This document shows positions 1 through 9,023 of a DNA stretch of 64,000 bases, one piece after another (within the stretch, counting starts at the first letter, position 1; the number at the start of each line of letters is the position of its first letter). A program made the position numbers and the translations under genes. The stretch is from Bacteroidota bacterium (GTDB lineage: Bacteria; Bacteroidota; Bacteroidia; AKYH767-A; OLB10), in the NCBI GenBank assembly GCA_016709725.1, contig JADJMG010000001.1:620001-684000 (forward strand), given 5' to 3'. A model generated the notes under the pieces. It ran no database searches and had not been told where the DNA came from. It worked only from the letters and a program-made list of their open reading frames with translations.

Positions 1-1995
1 CGGGCACGTTATTATTTTATTCTTGGACAACTTCAACAAAAAGCAGATTCATTACCTCAAGCATTTTTAGCTTATCAAAATGTGATTAAGTTAAATCCAC
101 CCTATGAAATGGCGTTCAACGCACGTATTAACCGAGCGCGTTGTTTTGATGCGGGTAGTGGGAAGTCGGCACTCGTGAAAAAGGAGTTGCAAAAAATGCT
201 GAAGGATGAGAAGAACAAAGAGTATCGCGATCAAATCTATTACGCTTTAGCGGGTGTTGCTAAGCAAGAGCAAGATGAACCTTTGGCGATTGATTTGTTG
301 AATAAATCGGTGCAAGCATCGACCAGTAATACCACACAAAAAGCAGTAAGTTATTTAGAGTTGGCTAATATTTATTTAGCACAACCGAATTATATGCCCG
401 CAGCGGCTTATTACGATAGTTGCTTGACTAACTTAACGAATGATCATCCAGAATATCTCGATATACAAGCCAAGCGAAATAGTTTAGATCGACTTGTAAA
501 AAATTTAAAAGTCATTATCAACGAGGACAGTCTGCAACAATTAGCTTCTATGACACCTGAACAACGAGCAGAAATCATTGGAAAAATTGTTGAAGCAGAA
601 GATGCGGAAAAGGAGCGACTGAAAATTGAAAAAGAAAATGATCAACGCATCGAAGAGCAAGAAATTTTAGAGGAGAAAACGTTGAGAAATCAACCAAGAT
701 CATTAACTACGCCAGCTTCGGCAACAGCGGGAGCTTGGTACTTTTATAATCCCTCCGCCATCAGTTTCGGATTGAGTGAATTTTTGAAACGATGGGGCAC
801 TCGTAAACTAGAAGATAACTGGAGAAGAAGTGAAAAAGATTTAGTGATAGGTGAAGTCGTGGAAACAGTGACTGTAGATAGCACGGCAAACAATCAACAA
901 GCCATTAATGATTCCATTGCTAAGCTCGATTCTAAATCGAGGAAGGAAGCTTACCTCGGACAAATTCCCAATTCATCCGAGCAGATCGAAGCATCCAATT
1001 CAAAAATTATTGAAGCTTATTATAATTGTGGAATTATTTACAAGGAACAGTTAACAAATATTCCAGAGAGCAATAAGAGTTTTGAAACCTTAGATCAACG
1101 TTTCCCAAATAATAAATTCAAGTTGCCTTCTTACTACAATTTATACCGCTCGTATAGCGCGATGAAAGATTCGGTGAAGGCCAATGTTTATAAAAATTAC
1201 ATTCTTGCCAATGCTCCGGAATCGGATTATGCACGATTGATATTAAATCCGAATTTCTATTTAGAGATGAAACGGAAATCGGAAGTGATTGAAGTGTTTT
1301 ACGAAAACACTTACCGTGCTTATTTGAATCGTCAATATGCCTTGGTGATTGAGCGGAAACAATATGCCGACGAAAGTTTCCCGGTGAACAATGCTTTATC
1401 GCCCAAGTTTTCATTCTTAAAAGCATTAGCGGTTGGGAAAACGAGAACATTGAATGATTTTCAATTTGAGTTGGAAGATGTGATTCGCCGGTATCCAAAA
1501 GATTCGGTAAGCATAAAAGCGAAAGAAATATTAGATTATATACAAGGAAATAATATTCAGAAAACGTCGCTTGATACCGCCGCGGTGGATACCAATAATC
1601 TAAAAGATCCTTTTGCTGCTTCTGCAAAATACATTCATGATGTAGAAGCCATGCATTTCTTTGTGATTTTATCACCTAAAGGTTTGATACAATCGGCTGA
1701 GTTAATTTCGAAAATAAAAACATTTAACGCAAGGGATTTTCCAAATGAGCAGCTTACTGTTAATAATGGAAATATTGATTTAAACATACAATACATTGCG
1801 GTCATGTCATTCCCTAATAAAGATGAAGGGATGTCGTATTACGAAAGTATTGTTGGCGAAGAAAATTTGGTGAACCAATTCGATCCGCAGCAAGTTCAAT
1901 ACTATATGATCTCGCAACAAAACTTATCGGAGCTAACACGCACGAAAGACATCAAAAATTACAGTCAATTTTTTCAAGAAAAGTACTTGCAGTAG
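1..1995 (+). CDS. sprE: T9SS/gliding lipoprotein PorW/SprE-like, 3' part
   Basis: The reading frame is open from base 1, so the start lies outside the window; the GTG at 82 is internal. About 664 residues are visible, with TPR-like helical repeats in the first 150 and in the middle (around residues 320-400 of the visible part), an acidic coiled coil (EAEDAEKERLKIEKENDQ), and the motif AGAWYFYNPSAISFG. The C-terminus (YIHDVEAMHFFVILSPKG ... QYYMISQQNLSEL) resembles the end of SprE/PorW, a TPR lipoprotein needed for type IX secretion and gliding. The signal peptide and lipobox are outside the window. The five T9SS cargo genes nearby fit a T9SS-bearing cell. Family assignment is from recalled similarity. 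Confidence 0.75.
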   Translation, partial: RARYYFILGQLQQKADSLPQAFLAYQNVIKLNPPYEMAFNARINRARCFDAGSGKSALVKKELQKMLKDEKNKEYRDQIYYALAGVAKQEQDEPLAIDLLNKSVQASTSNTTQKAVSYLELANIYLAQPNYMPAAAYYDSCLTNLTNDHPEYLDIQAKRNSLDRLVKNLKVIINEDSLQQLASMTPEQRAEIIGKIVEAEDAEKERLKIEKENDQRIEEQEILEEKTLRNQPRSLTTPASATAGAWYFYNPSAISFGLSEFLKRWGTRKLEDNWRRSEKDLVIGEVVETVTVDSTANNQQAINDSIAKLDSKSRKEAYLGQIPNSSEQIEASNSKIIEAYYNCGIIYKEQLTNIPESNKSFETLDQRFPNNKFKLPSYYNLYRSYSAMKDSVKANVYKNYILANAPESDYARLILNPNFYLEMKRKSEVIEVFYENTYRAYLNRQYALVIERKQYADESFPVNNALSPKFSFLKALAVGKTRTLNDFQFELEDVIRRYPKDSVSIKAKEILDYIQGNNIQKTSLDTAAVDTNNLKDPFAASAKYIHDVEAMHFFVILSPKGLIQSAELISKIKTFNARDFPNEQLTVNNGNIDLNIQYIAVMSFPNKDEGMSYYESIVGEENLVNQFDPQQVQYYMISQQNLSELTRTKDIKNYSQFFQEKYLQ

Positions 1996-2020
1996 AAATT
2001 TTGATTGAACGTTGCCTGTT

Positions 2021-2887
2021 ATGTTGAAAGCTATCTTCGATAAACCCTTCCCGTATTACGAAAGTTCTTCACGTCGAATTAAATCGGCGTTATTTTCAGG
2101 ATTCCTTGTCTTTGCTTTCTTATTTGTATTTCGCCCATTTAGTTTATACCGATTTGAGAATTTGTTTGCATTACAAATTACAGCGGGGTATGGAATTGTT
2201 ACCTGCATCATGGTTTTGCTGAATGTATTTATGGTAACGAAACTCTTCCCAAAATACTTTCGTGAAAGTGGATGGTCGGTGGGGCGAGAGATTTTATTTA
2301 TCATGTGGATTATATTCACCATCGGACTCGCCAATGCAATTTACTCGGGATTTGTTTTTACCGATACTTTATCTGTTGAGTACGTGGCCATGTTTCAAGT
2401 ATTCACTTTGCTGGTTGCTATTCTTCCTGTTTCAATCAATGTACTTGCGATGCAATCCTTACTCAACCATCGAAATGCAAAGAGTGCTGAGGAGATCAGC
2501 AAACACATGCATCATAAAAAAAGGTTAGAGTCAGCACCCGATGCGATGGTGACTTTAAAATCGGACAATAAAAATGAAGAATTGCAAATCCCCGCGAAGA
2601 GTTTATTGTACATCACTTCCGCCGACAATTATATTTCGGTAACCTATTTAGAACAAGGCAAAGAGGTGCAAAAATTACTGCGCAGCACTTTAAAAAATGC
2701 GAAGGAAGATTTAAGAACGTACACTGCTTTTTACCGATGTCATCGTGCCTGGATTGTAAATCTAGATCGTGTTATTTCCGTTTCAGGAAATTCACAAGGC
2801 TATCGTTTGGTCTTGGACAGCTCGGATACTGTTATTCCTGTTTCGCGGAATTTGAATGAAGATATTGATAGTCGGTTGTCGAAGTAA
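2021..2887 (+). CDS. LytTR-family membrane-anchored transcription regulator
   Basis: About 288 residues. The N-terminal half has four hydrophobic segments, roughly residues 22-40, 52-72, 85-108 and 120-145. A linker follows, then a C-terminal LytTR DNA-binding domain (residues about 185-285) with the typical motifs ITSADNYISV, LLRSTL, FYRCHRAWIVNLDRV and VIPVSRN. There is no receiver or kinase domain, so it looks like a membrane sensor carrying its own DNA-binding domain. A TTG at 2012 is in frame, but ATG 2021 is preferred. It starts 25 bp after the PorW/SprE-like gene and may be co-transcribed with it. The direct repeats before the next gene are its most likely target. Confidence 0.85.
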   Translation: MLKAIFDKPFPYYESSSRRIKSALFSGFLVFAFLFVFRPFSLYRFENLFALQITAGYGIVTCIMVLLNVFMVTKLFPKYFRESGWSVGREILFIMWIIFTIGLANAIYSGFVFTDTLSVEYVAMFQVFTLLVAILPVSINVLAMQSLLNHRNAKSAEEISKHMHHKKRLESAPDAMVTLKSDNKNEELQIPAKSLLYITSADNYISVTYLEQGKEVQKLLRSTLKNAKEDLRTYTAFYRCHRAWIVNLDRVISVSGNSQGYRLVLDSSDTVIPVSRNLNEDIDSRLSK

Positions 2888-2969
2888 TTATGGATTGCTT
2901 TAAAATTAGATAAACTTACTTTTTGCTTTTGATTTTTTTAAAGACATTTCTAGTTCATTTCTCTCATTT

Positions 2970-3038
2970 TTCATCCCAACACCCTACCCATTCATCCCAA
3001 AACTTGAATTTCATCCCAAATTTTGTTATTTATCCCTA
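2970..3038 (+). promoter_or_regulatory. Four direct repeats TTCATCCCAA, probable LytTR operator
   Basis: The 10-mer TTCATCCCAA occurs exactly at 2970, 2991 and 3010, and as TTTATCCCTA at 3029. Spacings are 21, 19 and 19 bp, about two helical turns. LytTR proteins are known to bind direct repeats roughly two turns apart just upstream of the -33/-35 region. Here the last copy ends 4 bp before the candidate -33 element of the DUF2306 gene, and a LytTR gene sits immediately upstream. The operator role is inferred. Confidence 0.6.
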
Positions 3039-3042
3039 TTAA

Positions 3043-3073
3043 TTTGATATGACTTGAACAACGACTTTCTTTG
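3043..3073 (+). promoter_or_regulatory. Promoter of the DUF2306 gene
   Basis: TTTG at 3043-3046, 19 bp, then TTTCTTTG at 3066-3073, one mismatch from the Bacteroidota -7 consensus TAnnTTTG. The non-consensus -7 fits a promoter that needs an activator bound at the repeats directly upstream. ATG follows at 3094 after an A-rich leader. Confidence 0.45.
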
Positions 3074-3093
3074 TCAAACAAAATCGAAAAAAT

Positions 3094-3762
3094 ATGAATG
3101 AGCAACTCTTTACTGGAATTCTTTACACGCACATAGTGGCTGGCGGATTGGCTTTATTAGCTGGTCCGATCGCGATGTTTAATCAAGATGGTGGCAAATT
3201 GCATCGCAAAAGCGGTATTATTTATTTCTATTCGATGATGTTCATTTTTGTGAGTTCTATCATTCTATCCATTGTTCGTGAAAATTGGTTTTTGTTTATG
3301 GTCGGAATTTTTAGTTGTTATTTAGTATTGACGGGATACCGTGCATTAAAATTAAAGATGTTGCACCGCGGACAAAAAGCAGAGAAAATAGATTGGTTCA
3401 TTTTAATTATTTCATTGCTTAGTGGAATTGGATTATTGGCGATGGGTATATGGATGTATTTTAGCAAAAGCAATTCATTTGGTTTAGTTCCCTTTGTTTT
3501 TGGTTGGGTGATGTTGTCGGGAGTGAAACAAGATTACAAGCGATTTACCGTTCCGCCCACCGAAAAAAACCATTGGTTGTTAAAACATATTGCAGGAATG
3601 ATGGGTGGATACATTGCAACACTCACTGCCTTCCTCGTACAAAATGTACAAACCAATCCGAGTTTTATTGCATGGTTAGCACCAACGGCAATTTTAACAC
3701 CTGTGATTATTTACAGTACCAATAAAATTAAAAAAGGAAGAAGTAAGATTGTTCTGAAGTAA
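3094..3762 (+). CDS. DUF2306-like multi-pass membrane protein
   Basis: 222 residues with about six or seven transmembrane helices. The N-terminal signature HIVAGGLALLAGPIAM followed by GGKLHRKSGIIYFYSM is typical of DUF2306-type membrane proteins, whose function is not established. A conserved histidine (NHWLLKHIAGMMGGYIAT) lies in the C-terminal third and could be part of a metal or heme site; that is only a guess. The C-terminus is lysine-rich and probably cytoplasmic. It is transcribed alone, downstream of the LytTR gene and its probable operator, so it is likely the regulated output of that LytTR protein. Confidence 0.7.
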   Translation: MNEQLFTGILYTHIVAGGLALLAGPIAMFNQDGGKLHRKSGIIYFYSMMFIFVSSIILSIVRENWFLFMVGIFSCYLVLTGYRALKLKMLHRGQKAEKIDWFILIISLLSGIGLLAMGIWMYFSKSNSFGLVPFVFGWVMLSGVKQDYKRFTVPPTEKNHWLLKHIAGMMGGYIATLTAFLVQNVQTNPSFIAWLAPTAILTPVIIYSTNKIKKGRSKIVLK

Positions 3763-3814
3763 TTTTTTTCGGGCAGTTAATGATTATCGTTTCGAAATGA
3801 TTTTGCTTCAGGAA

Positions 3815-3847
3815 GAAAGCTTCTAGCTGCTTGCTTCTGGCCACTAG
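3815..3847. repeat. AGCTAGC/CTTCTGG family repeat, partial copy
   Basis: Short AGCTTCTAGCTGC followed by TTGCTTCTGGCC. Related copies lie at 40561-40740, 43664-43775 and 52725-52756, nearly all outside genes. Confidence 0.45.
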
Positions 3848-3993
3848 AATATTTCGGCTCATTTAAATTTATCAACCCATTTATATTTGATGGGCCGCAG
3901 ATTTATTATGATGATTAAGATTTTTTATGATAACTTATCGAAGCATTTAGATTTATCATTAGAACTTACCTTCGCTAAAGCTACTGCAAGCAG

Positions 3994-4067
3994 GCACGGA
4001 TGACGCGGATAACTCGGATTATCACGGATGCCCTGCGCCCGCTGCGTGAACGTTGCGCCCGCTGCGT
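3994..4067. repeat. CGGATGAC repeat plus two-copy 14-mer
   Basis: CACGGATGACGCGGATAAC with further CGGAT units, then the 14-mer TGCGCCCGCTGCGT at 4034-4047 and 4054-4067. The CGGATGAC unit recurs at 27405 and 51197. Confidence 0.5.
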
Positions 4068-4157
4068 TTAAACTGTAAGTATTTTAAGTGTTAGAATTCT
4101 ATCTTCGTGTATTCGCGAATTCGGAGATTCGTAATTCGTACATTCGTATTGATTCGT

Positions 4158-4175
4158 TCCCGATAGCTATCGGGA
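4158..4175. repeat. 18-bp perfect palindrome TCCCGATAGCTATCGGGA
   Basis: A perfect inverted repeat. An identical copy is at 34224-34241, with near copies at 25637, 34195 and 50992, all intergenic. Confidence 0.7.
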
Positions 4176-4192
4176 TCGTAACCTTCTCAAAT

Positions 4193-5275
4193 TTACTTAG
4201 CCCCGCCATTTATCAAATGATTAAAAAGCTGCTCGGAGATCGAATAATTTTTATCCATGAAATAATATTGTCCGCCCCAAGAATACGTTACTGATCGATA
4301 CTCTTTAACTTGATCACCTTCCTTAACGCGTAACAAAGTAATTACACGATTGGGTTCAACAATTCTTTCAATGCTTCTGCTGATGGTATCGGGAGTTAGG
4401 AGAATAATTGGTTTTGGCTCGACACCTGTACTCACTGATTTTTCCACTTTCCACAAATCGTTTCCATCTTCTCCTTTGCCAGGTTGCATTTTTTCAGTTC
4501 CGGCTTGCACATCAATTCCTACCGTGGGATCACCACCAACAGCAGGATTGCTTTTTGGATTTGGATCGTCACCACCATTCACAGGCAATGCATTTACCAT
4601 TTGCTGGAATGAATCTACTTCAGTCAACTTTACAATAGGTGGAGTTGGTTTTGGCGGCTCAACGATTTCTACTTTTTTCTCTTGAGGAGGAGCTTGAGGC
4701 ACAACAGCAATTTCAGTTGGAGCTGGTTTAATTAATTTCTTCTCTTTCTCTTTTGCTTTTTGTTCTAACACTTCATCTTTCGCTTTTTGTTCGAGAATTT
4801 CCTCTGTTTGAGTTAACAAGGATAAAATAGATCGAGTATAATCGGTATCGTATCCAATTTCATCCAACTCAGGTAAATATTTGATAGAAGCTACGGGCTG
4901 ATTATAAATCACAATATTCACCCCTTCGTACTGTTTAAACAGACGAACACCTATTTTGTAGGAATCGAATCCGTACTTTCTGCGCTCTTCGGGAACCGTA
5001 GTATTTACATGAATGGATTTGGTGATGTATCCGGGCTTTGTAAAATCAAGTTGATAATCGGCATTGTATTCCAGCCGCATATTCATGTTCTTTTGACCCT
5101 TAAAGGCGCCTACCGTTTCACCGCCTCGACGTAAATACACGGTGGTCTGATCAAAATCTCCATTTACCACCACAAATTGTACGGGCATGGGAAGATATCG
5201 AACTCCGCCAGAAAACTGCGATTTCCCCTCTAAAGATGCAAATATCAGTAAGATAATAGTTAAGTAGCGGTTCAT
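4193..5275 (-). CDS. Secreted protein of unknown function, proline-rich linker
   Basis: 360 residues with an N-terminal signal peptide (MNRYLTIILLIFASLEGKSQ). Residues about 30-145 form a beta-rich domain with motifs VYLRRGG, RLEYNADYQLDFTKPGY and GVRLFKQYEGVNIVIYNQPV, a layout seen in many Bacteroidota envelope proteins. A lysine/glutamate coiled coil (about 155-180) and a long Pro/Gly-rich linker (about 180-275) follow, then a small C-terminal domain (YRSVTYSWGGQYYFMDKNY). No T9SS sorting domain is seen, so it is probably periplasmic or attached to the outer membrane. The gene is monocistronic and divergent from the adhesin gene at 5406. I do not recognise a named family. Confidence 0.75.
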   Translation of the reverse strand: MNRYLTIILLIFASLEGKSQFSGGVRYLPMPVQFVVVNGDFDQTTVYLRRGGETVGAFKGQKNMNMRLEYNADYQLDFTKPGYITKSIHVNTTVPEERRKYGFDSYKIGVRLFKQYEGVNIVIYNQPVASIKYLPELDEIGYDTDYTRSILSLLTQTEEILEQKAKDEVLEQKAKEKEKKLIKPAPTEIAVVPQAPPQEKKVEIVEPPKPTPPIVKLTEVDSFQQMVNALPVNGGDDPNPKSNPAVGGDPTVGIDVQAGTEKMQPGKGEDGNDLWKVEKSVSTGVEPKPIILLTPDTISRSIERIVEPNRVITLLRVKEGDQVKEYRSVTYSWGGQYYFMDKNYSISEQLFNHLINGGAK

Positions 5276-5280
5276 TGTAT

Positions 5281-5311
5281 CAAAGTTAAGTAAATCTATT
5301 TTGTCATCAAA
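5281..5311 (-). promoter_or_regulatory. Consensus promoter, probable leaderless start
   Basis: On the minus strand TTTG (5308-5311), 19 bp, then TAACTTTG (5281-5288), a perfect TAnnTTTG. Only 5 nt separate it from the ATG whose first base is 5275, so transcription should begin at or next to the start codon. Confidence 0.65.
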
Positions 5312-5365
5312 AGTTAAATGTGATTTTATTCAGAGAAAATTAAATAAAAAAGACATAGTCTTTAC

Positions 5366-5373
5366 TATTTTTG
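5366..5373 (+). promoter_or_regulatory. -7 element TATTTTTG of the adhesin gene
   Basis: A perfect TAnnTTTG. It lies downstream of the ATG at 5301 and upstream of GTG 5406, which supports GTG 5406 as the translation start. No clear -33 TTTG was found. Confidence 0.5.
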
Positions 5374-5405
5374 CAGTTCAACTCAATTTTACAAAAAAAC
5401 CATCC

Positions 5406-8402
5406 GTGATCAAACCAAAACTCATCCCCAAATTCTTCTTATTGCTAACTATTTTATTTAGTACTACCTTTAGTTCAGCACAAACTCTACTTCAAGTCGG
5501 CGATATTTCCTTTTCAGGATACATTACTGCCGATGATAACAACGTAACACAAGATGATGTTATTTCATTTGTGTTGTTAAAAGACATCGATGCAAACACG
5601 GTAATCAATTTTACTGATTTCGGCTGGACCGACGCTAATACTTTTCAAACTCCAAATCCATGTGGTGTAAGCACAGGAGCTCTTTCTGATGGAATCATTC
5701 AGTGGCAAAGCACAACGGTTTTATATTGCGGAACACAAGTGACCATCAATTGCAGAAAAGCGTTAACAGCTAATTTGGGAACGGTAACCGCCATTCAAGG
5801 TACTTTTAATAATAGCAACGTATACGTAAGTCTCAATGGAAATGGTGATCAAGTTTTTGCTTATCAAGGAACCGTAAGCGCTCCTGAATTCATTGCTGCT
5901 ATAAGCATCAATCGGGCTTGGGATGTGGTTTTAGATAGTTGTGAATTAACTTCCATTAAATCTACATTGCCTGCAACACTTTCCACGCTCGGACTTGCTC
6001 TAACTACTGGCGCTAACAATGCTCAATACAATTGCTCCATCACTACGGGTGATACACTTTCGTTATTAACGGCTTTAATCGATGGATTGAACTGGAATTT
6101 AGATACTACTTCACTTCCTCCCGTTCCAAGTAATTTCCAACTTCCTGTTCCTTGCACTTTTTCTGGATGTGCTTTACCGGTTCCACAAATTACACAACAA
6201 CCCATTTCAGTAAATGTATGCGAGTTAAGTACTATTCAACTTTCAGTGGTAGCAAACAATGCTACTTCTTATCAATGGCAACGAAATATTAGCGGAACTT
6301 GGTACGATGTATTGGATACTGTTCCATTCAGTGGCAGTACTACCGATACACTTCACATCACTGGGGCACCCTTTATCTTAAATGCAAGTGTGTATCGTTG
6401 CGTTGTTTCCGGACAAGCACCTCCACAAGCCATTAGTAACTCCGCAACCGTTACTTTGATTCGTTTGCCCGCTATTACGGCACAAACGCCAGCGCGAGCA
6501 ATTTGCGAAGGAATAAATGTTTCGTTCAGCGTAAGTACCGTGGGTGCAGGATTAACTTTTCAATGGCAATACGATAATGGTTCGGGCTGGTTTAACTTAA
6601 CCAATACGCCTCCTTATTCGAATACTACTGGTTCTGCCTTGCTTATTACGGCAACTCCGTATTCATTGCATCTTACCAATTACCGTTGCATCGTGACCGG
6701 AACCTGTGCGCCTCCGGATACTTCTACTTCAGTTTATGTTTGGGTAGACCGTGCACCAACGATTACGTTAGAGCCTGTATCCGATAGTATTTGCGTGGGA
6801 AGTTCAACTTCTTTTGCCATTAATGCTTTCGGTTCTGCTATTAGTTTCCGCTGGCAAGTTAATAACGGTAGTGGCTATACGAATGTTCCAAACACACCTC
6901 CTTATACTGGATTTAATAACGATACATTAACTATAACAAATCCATCCATTGCATTAACGAATAATTTATATCGTTGTATTGTAACTGGAGTTTGTGCACC
7001 CCCCGACACTTCGTTGGAAGCAACACTTCAAATTGGGGATACTCCTTCACTTCCCGTTTTTAATTCCGGAAACACAACGGTTTGTCAAAATAGCATCGAA
7101 GTATTTACAGTGAATCCTGTGGATGGATTGAGTACTTATACCTGGAATTTCACAGGCACAGATGGCCTCTTAACAAGTTCAGGAGACACTTCTGCTACAC
7201 TAAATTTAAGCGCTACGGCTACCTCAGGAAATATTACTGTTCAAGCCAGCAATCAGTGCGGAACTGGACCGCTGGCGACACAAGCCATCACCGTTAATTC
7301 TTCTTATCAGTTTTTAGATAGTGTAAGTATTTGTCCGGGTGATAGTGTATTAATTGATTCCGTTTGGCAAACTACTCCTGGTGATTATATTGATGCGTAC
7401 ACATCGGTGGGTGGATGTGATAGTAGCTACACAACCCGTTTACAATTTTATACAGTTTACAACGAACAGCAAACCGTAACGTTATGCATGGGCGACAGTA
7501 TATTTTATGGAGGTGCGTGGCAAACCTTAGCGGGTGTTTATACGGATACATTAGTCAGTGTGCAAGGCTGCGATAGTTTGGTAAATACGACATTGGATTT
7601 TTATGCAGCAGCTTATGATTCCATTACTACCAACATCTGTACAGGTGATAGTTTATTTGTAGGGGGCGCTTGGCAATTAGCTGCAGGTACTTACTTAGAC
7701 TCATTAACAAGTACCAATGGATGTGATAGTTTATTATACACCACTTTAGATTATTTTGCTGAAGCTTTTGACTCGGTAGATGTTTCGATTTGCCAAGGAG
7801 ATAGTTTGTTTTTAGCAGGTTCATGGCAGTATGCCAATGGTGATTTTGTGGATTTAACTACTTCATCCAATGGATGTGATAGTACCATCTACACCCATCT
7901 TATCGTACATCCATTACCGTTAGTAACGCTAACCTTAGATACTACAGTTTGCATCAACTGGTCGTTCATTGATTTATTTGGAGAAAATCCGAGTGGCGGA
8001 TTTTGGTCGGGCTTAGGTGTAAACGGAAGTCAGTTTGAACCGTCTTCTTTGCCGCCTGGAAGTTATGAAGTTACCTATATGTATGTTGACTCCAACCTCT
8101 GTTTAGCAAGTGCCTCGGATACGATTACCATTGATCTTTGTACCGGACTTCAAGAAATTGATGGTGTTGTTATTTCTATTTACCCGAATCCGGCAAGCGA
8201 TTATTTAAATGTTCAATTTGCATCGGCGAATGCAACTACTTCATTTAATATCATCGACACCAAAGGAAGTAGTTTGAAGAAGGGATTATTGGATCAACAA
8301 AATATAGCGATACCGGTACAGCACTTAGCGAATGGAATTTATTTTATACAAATCATCCATCAAGGAAAAATAAGCACCTCAAAATTTACCATTCAACATT
8401 AA
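5406..8402 (+). CDS. T9SS-secreted Ig-like multidomain surface protein
   Basis: 998 residues from GTG 5406. That start gives a clean signal peptide ending in TTFSSAQ and lies after the -7 element; ATG 5301 would put a non-secretory leader before it. Residues 26-255 are a beta domain of the lamin-tail-like secreted type (VGDISFSGYI ... INFTDFGW). Three Ig-like repeats of about 95 residues follow (259-545; motif SYQWQ or FQWQYDNGSGW with VYRC/YRC), then a PKD-like domain. Four cysteine modules of about 51 residues come next (from about 634; pattern C-x-GDS ... W-Q ... G-D/Y ... GCDS). The T9SS type A sorting domain starts near residue 922 (IYPNPASDYLNVQF). Likely an adhesin or surface matrix protein. 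Confidence 0.85.
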   Translation: MIKPKLIPKFFLLLTILFSTTFSSAQTLLQVGDISFSGYITADDNNVTQDDVISFVLLKDIDANTVINFTDFGWTDANTFQTPNPCGVSTGALSDGIIQWQSTTVLYCGTQVTINCRKALTANLGTVTAIQGTFNNSNVYVSLNGNGDQVFAYQGTVSAPEFIAAISINRAWDVVLDSCELTSIKSTLPATLSTLGLALTTGANNAQYNCSITTGDTLSLLTALIDGLNWNLDTTSLPPVPSNFQLPVPCTFSGCALPVPQITQQPISVNVCELSTIQLSVVANNATSYQWQRNISGTWYDVLDTVPFSGSTTDTLHITGAPFILNASVYRCVVSGQAPPQAISNSATVTLIRLPAITAQTPARAICEGINVSFSVSTVGAGLTFQWQYDNGSGWFNLTNTPPYSNTTGSALLITATPYSLHLTNYRCIVTGTCAPPDTSTSVYVWVDRAPTITLEPVSDSICVGSSTSFAINAFGSAISFRWQVNNGSGYTNVPNTPPYTGFNNDTLTITNPSIALTNNLYRCIVTGVCAPPDTSLEATLQIGDTPSLPVFNSGNTTVCQNSIEVFTVNPVDGLSTYTWNFTGTDGLLTSSGDTSATLNLSATATSGNITVQASNQCGTGPLATQAITVNSSYQFLDSVSICPGDSVLIDSVWQTTPGDYIDAYTSVGGCDSSYTTRLQFYTVYNEQQTVTLCMGDSIFYGGAWQTLAGVYTDTLVSVQGCDSLVNTTLDFYAAAYDSITTNICTGDSLFVGGAWQLAAGTYLDSLTSTNGCDSLLYTTLDYFAEAFDSVDVSICQGDSLFLAGSWQYANGDFVDLTTSSNGCDSTIYTHLIVHPLPLVTLTLDTTVCINWSFIDLFGENPSGGFWSGLGVNGSQFEPSSLPPGSYEVTYMYVDSNLCLASASDTITIDLCTGLQEIDGVVISIYPNPASDYLNVQFASANATTSFNIIDTKGSSLKKGLLDQQNIAIPVQHLANGIYFIQIIHQGKISTSKFTIQH

Positions 8403-8424
8403 AATAAATTAGTTGATTATAGGA

Positions 8425-8455
8425 AAGGCTCTTGAATCTTCAAGGGCCTTTTTTT
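8425..8455 (+). terminator. Rho-independent terminator of the adhesin gene
   Basis: AAGGCTCTTGAA-TC-TTCAAGGGCCTT forms a 12-bp stem with one G.T wobble, followed by at least five T. Confidence 0.85.
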
Positions 8456-8978
8456 ATATCCTTCTATTAAAATTATCCACAGAGGTCACTGAGTTTTACA
8501 AAGGGCAAAAAAATGATAGCATGAATTAAACCTTTGGTAAATTTGCGCCTTTGCAAAAAATTTTTTAAAGTCAAAAGTAAAGGCACGAATGAAAACATAT
8601 TACAGGCTAATGATGTTTAAACCTTCCCAACCTTCCAAAGGAGAGGGAGCAAAAAAAGGGTGAAATAATATTAGAATTAAACATAAGTCCGCGCCAAGCG
8701 ACTGGCAGGGTAAAGTAATTTCAATAAAACTAATTCATTTAGGTTGAAAATCCCTTAATAGAAGATTCACTCTCATTTCAACAATAATACTACAATTGAG
8801 CTTATTTCCAAAAAAATAAGATTGATTTAACCTATCTTGTCTTAAAGCATTTTACTTAAATAATTGTTAATCAGTGCTTAAATTAACATTTTGGCTTGTA
8901 AGCCCATCTCCCCGCAACCCCATTACACCATGACTAGCTCCTATAAATCGCTATATATTAATATTATACCCATTGATA
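8456..8978. other. AT-rich intergenic region, no gene seen
   Basis: About 520 bp between the adhesin terminator and the hppA promoter. It holds scraps such as CAACCTTCCAAAGGAGAGGG and CGCGCCAAGCGACTGGCAGGG but no reading frame with protein-like composition, no RNA fold I recognise and no close repeat copy. Confidence 0.5.
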
Positions 8979-9010
8979 TTTGCCTACTTTCTATTTAAAA
9001 ACTACCTTCG
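8979..9010 (+). promoter_or_regulatory. hppA promoter
   Basis: TTTG (8979-8982), 20 bp, TACCTTCG (9003-9010), a one-mismatch match to TAnnTTTG. ATG 9024 is 13 nt downstream. Confidence 0.55.
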
Positions 9011-9023
9011 CAGCCCTTAAATA

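Larger units (their letters stand above)
3763..4192. other. Intergenic region made of dispersed repeats, no gene
   Basis: 430 bp between convergent genes. It holds a copy of the AGCTAGC/CTTCTGG family (3815-3847), a CGGATGAC family element (3994-4030), the 14-mer TGCGCCCGCTGCGT twice (4034 and 4054), and one 18-bp palindrome (4158-4175). No plausible reading frame was seen. Confidence 0.6.

Noticed and set aside
5301..5405. N-terminal extension of the adhesin from ATG 5301
   Set aside because: It would precede the promoter -7 element and bury the signal peptide.
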